Of a DNA stretch of 45,620 nt, positions 45,254-45,620 are shown in pieces. A program made the position numbers and the translations under genes. The notes under the pieces are model-generated. The model was not told where the DNA came from. It made no database searches and worked only from the letters and a program-made list of their open reading frames with translations. Each line of letters starts with the position of its first letter. Positions within the stretch are counted from its first letter, which is position 1. The DNA comes from Caloranaerobacter azorensis DSM 13643. GTDB lineage: Bacteria; Bacillota; Clostridia; Tissierellales; Thermohalobacteraceae. The DNA is taken from assembly GCF_900129995.1 (NCBI RefSeq), contig NZ_FQXO01000009.1, forward strand, positions 21,489 to 67,108, written 5' to 3'.

Positions 45254-45620
45254 TATCGTTCCTCCTCGTCCCTTTTAATTATTATTATGTAGTTTTTATT
45301 TTCTGTCCTCAATTAGTAATTATTGCCTTATAATGCCATTTTATAATCCATAGGAATTTATATTTCTTTTATTAATAATTACTATAAAAACTATTATAGA
45401 TAGTTTCAGATATAATTTCCGTAATGGATATAGGCAGAATCGTTTAATTACAGTCTCACACTACTATCTTGAACCACTATATTATATCATAAAAATTTTT
45501 TCAATGTCTATTATTGTCTCATTTCTGCAGAGATTTCGCATCAAATTTCCAGTAAAAAATTTGTTTTTACTAAAATTTTATTTTTTAACATTTACTTGAA
45601 TAACTGGGAAGCCTGTAGAC
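45254..45620. other. Upstream region of tig
   Basis: 367 bases without an ORF. A short hairpin is possible around 45385-45405 (AAACTAT/ATAGTTT). The candidate promoter is listed separately. Confidence 0.5.
45481..45510 (-). promoter_or_regulatory. Candidate promoter of the tig-clpP-clpX operon
   Basis: Minus-strand TAGACA (45505-45510), 18 bases, TATAAT (45481-45486), implying a leader of about 220 bases. Confidence 0.45.

Noticed and set aside
1-45620. CRISPR arrays, tRNA or rRNA genes
   Set aside because: No spaced identical repeats and no tRNA-like cloverleaf or rRNA sequence was seen on either strand.

Overview
The window is AT-rich DNA with strong AGGAGG-type ribosome sites, frequent GTG/TTG starts and closely packed operons. 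With adhE, split formiminotransferase/cyclodeaminase histidine catabolism, fhs, a tig-clpP-clpX-lon-engB block and S-layer-homology (SLH) proteins, it points to an anaerobic, fermentative, Gram-positive member of the Clostridia (possibly Tissierellales-like). The species cannot be fixed from the sequence. Almost everything outside positions 5237-7828 and 34955-38124 is on the minus strand.

Layout. 1-268: nested-hairpin intergenic element. 269-4723: HAD phosphatase, class IV aminotransferase, giant BTAD/AAA/TPR regulator. 5237-7828: adhE, with three near-identical Rex-type operators in its leader. 7892-9076: YibE/F membrane protein. 9199-13188: peptide cluster A (PqqD-like protein, SPASM radical SAM enzyme, unannotated 35-aa single-Cys peptide, ABC exporter, truncated second radical SAM gene). 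13324-15708: degenerate copy of part of cluster B (SLH paralogue plus frameshifted SdpI gene). 16020-16750: small secreted protein (broken) and lipoprotein. 16890-22731: peptide cluster B. 23073-24461: second SLH paralogue. 24721-31312: histidine/urocanate degradation operon ending in formate-THF ligase. 31529-38124: lipoprotein, YjbQ, HD protein, Fe-alcohol dehydrogenase with divergent AraC regulator, ferredoxin, anti-sigma-type ATPase, EamA permease, small frameshifted gene. 38157-45253: engB, lon, CPBP protease, clpX, clpP, tig.

The main discovery candidate is cluster B. Its 71-residue precursor has all eleven Asn residues on even positions. Seven of them form a perfect i+6 ladder (30 to 66) and four form a second i+6 ladder (50 to 68). 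This is the geometry of the polytheonamide-type D,L-alternating beta-helix, where Asn side chains stack once per turn. The operon encodes matching enzymes: a radical SAM protein with a degenerate SPASM region (candidate epimerase), a methyltransferase with an NPPF motif (candidate Asn side-chain N-methyltransferase) fused to a PqqD-like region, a PqqD-like/GNAT fusion, an ABC exporter and an SdpI-type immunity protein. The precursor is short and lacks the nitrile-hydratase-like leader of known polytheonamide-type systems, so this looks like an independent, compact Gram-positive version.

A tandem duplication of cluster B appears to have lost its precursor-to-transporter genes by recombination between two 8-bp ribosome-site repeats. 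It left an SLH gene and a broken immunity gene beside cluster A. The product structures, the epimerase assignment and the role of the SLH proteins are inferences.
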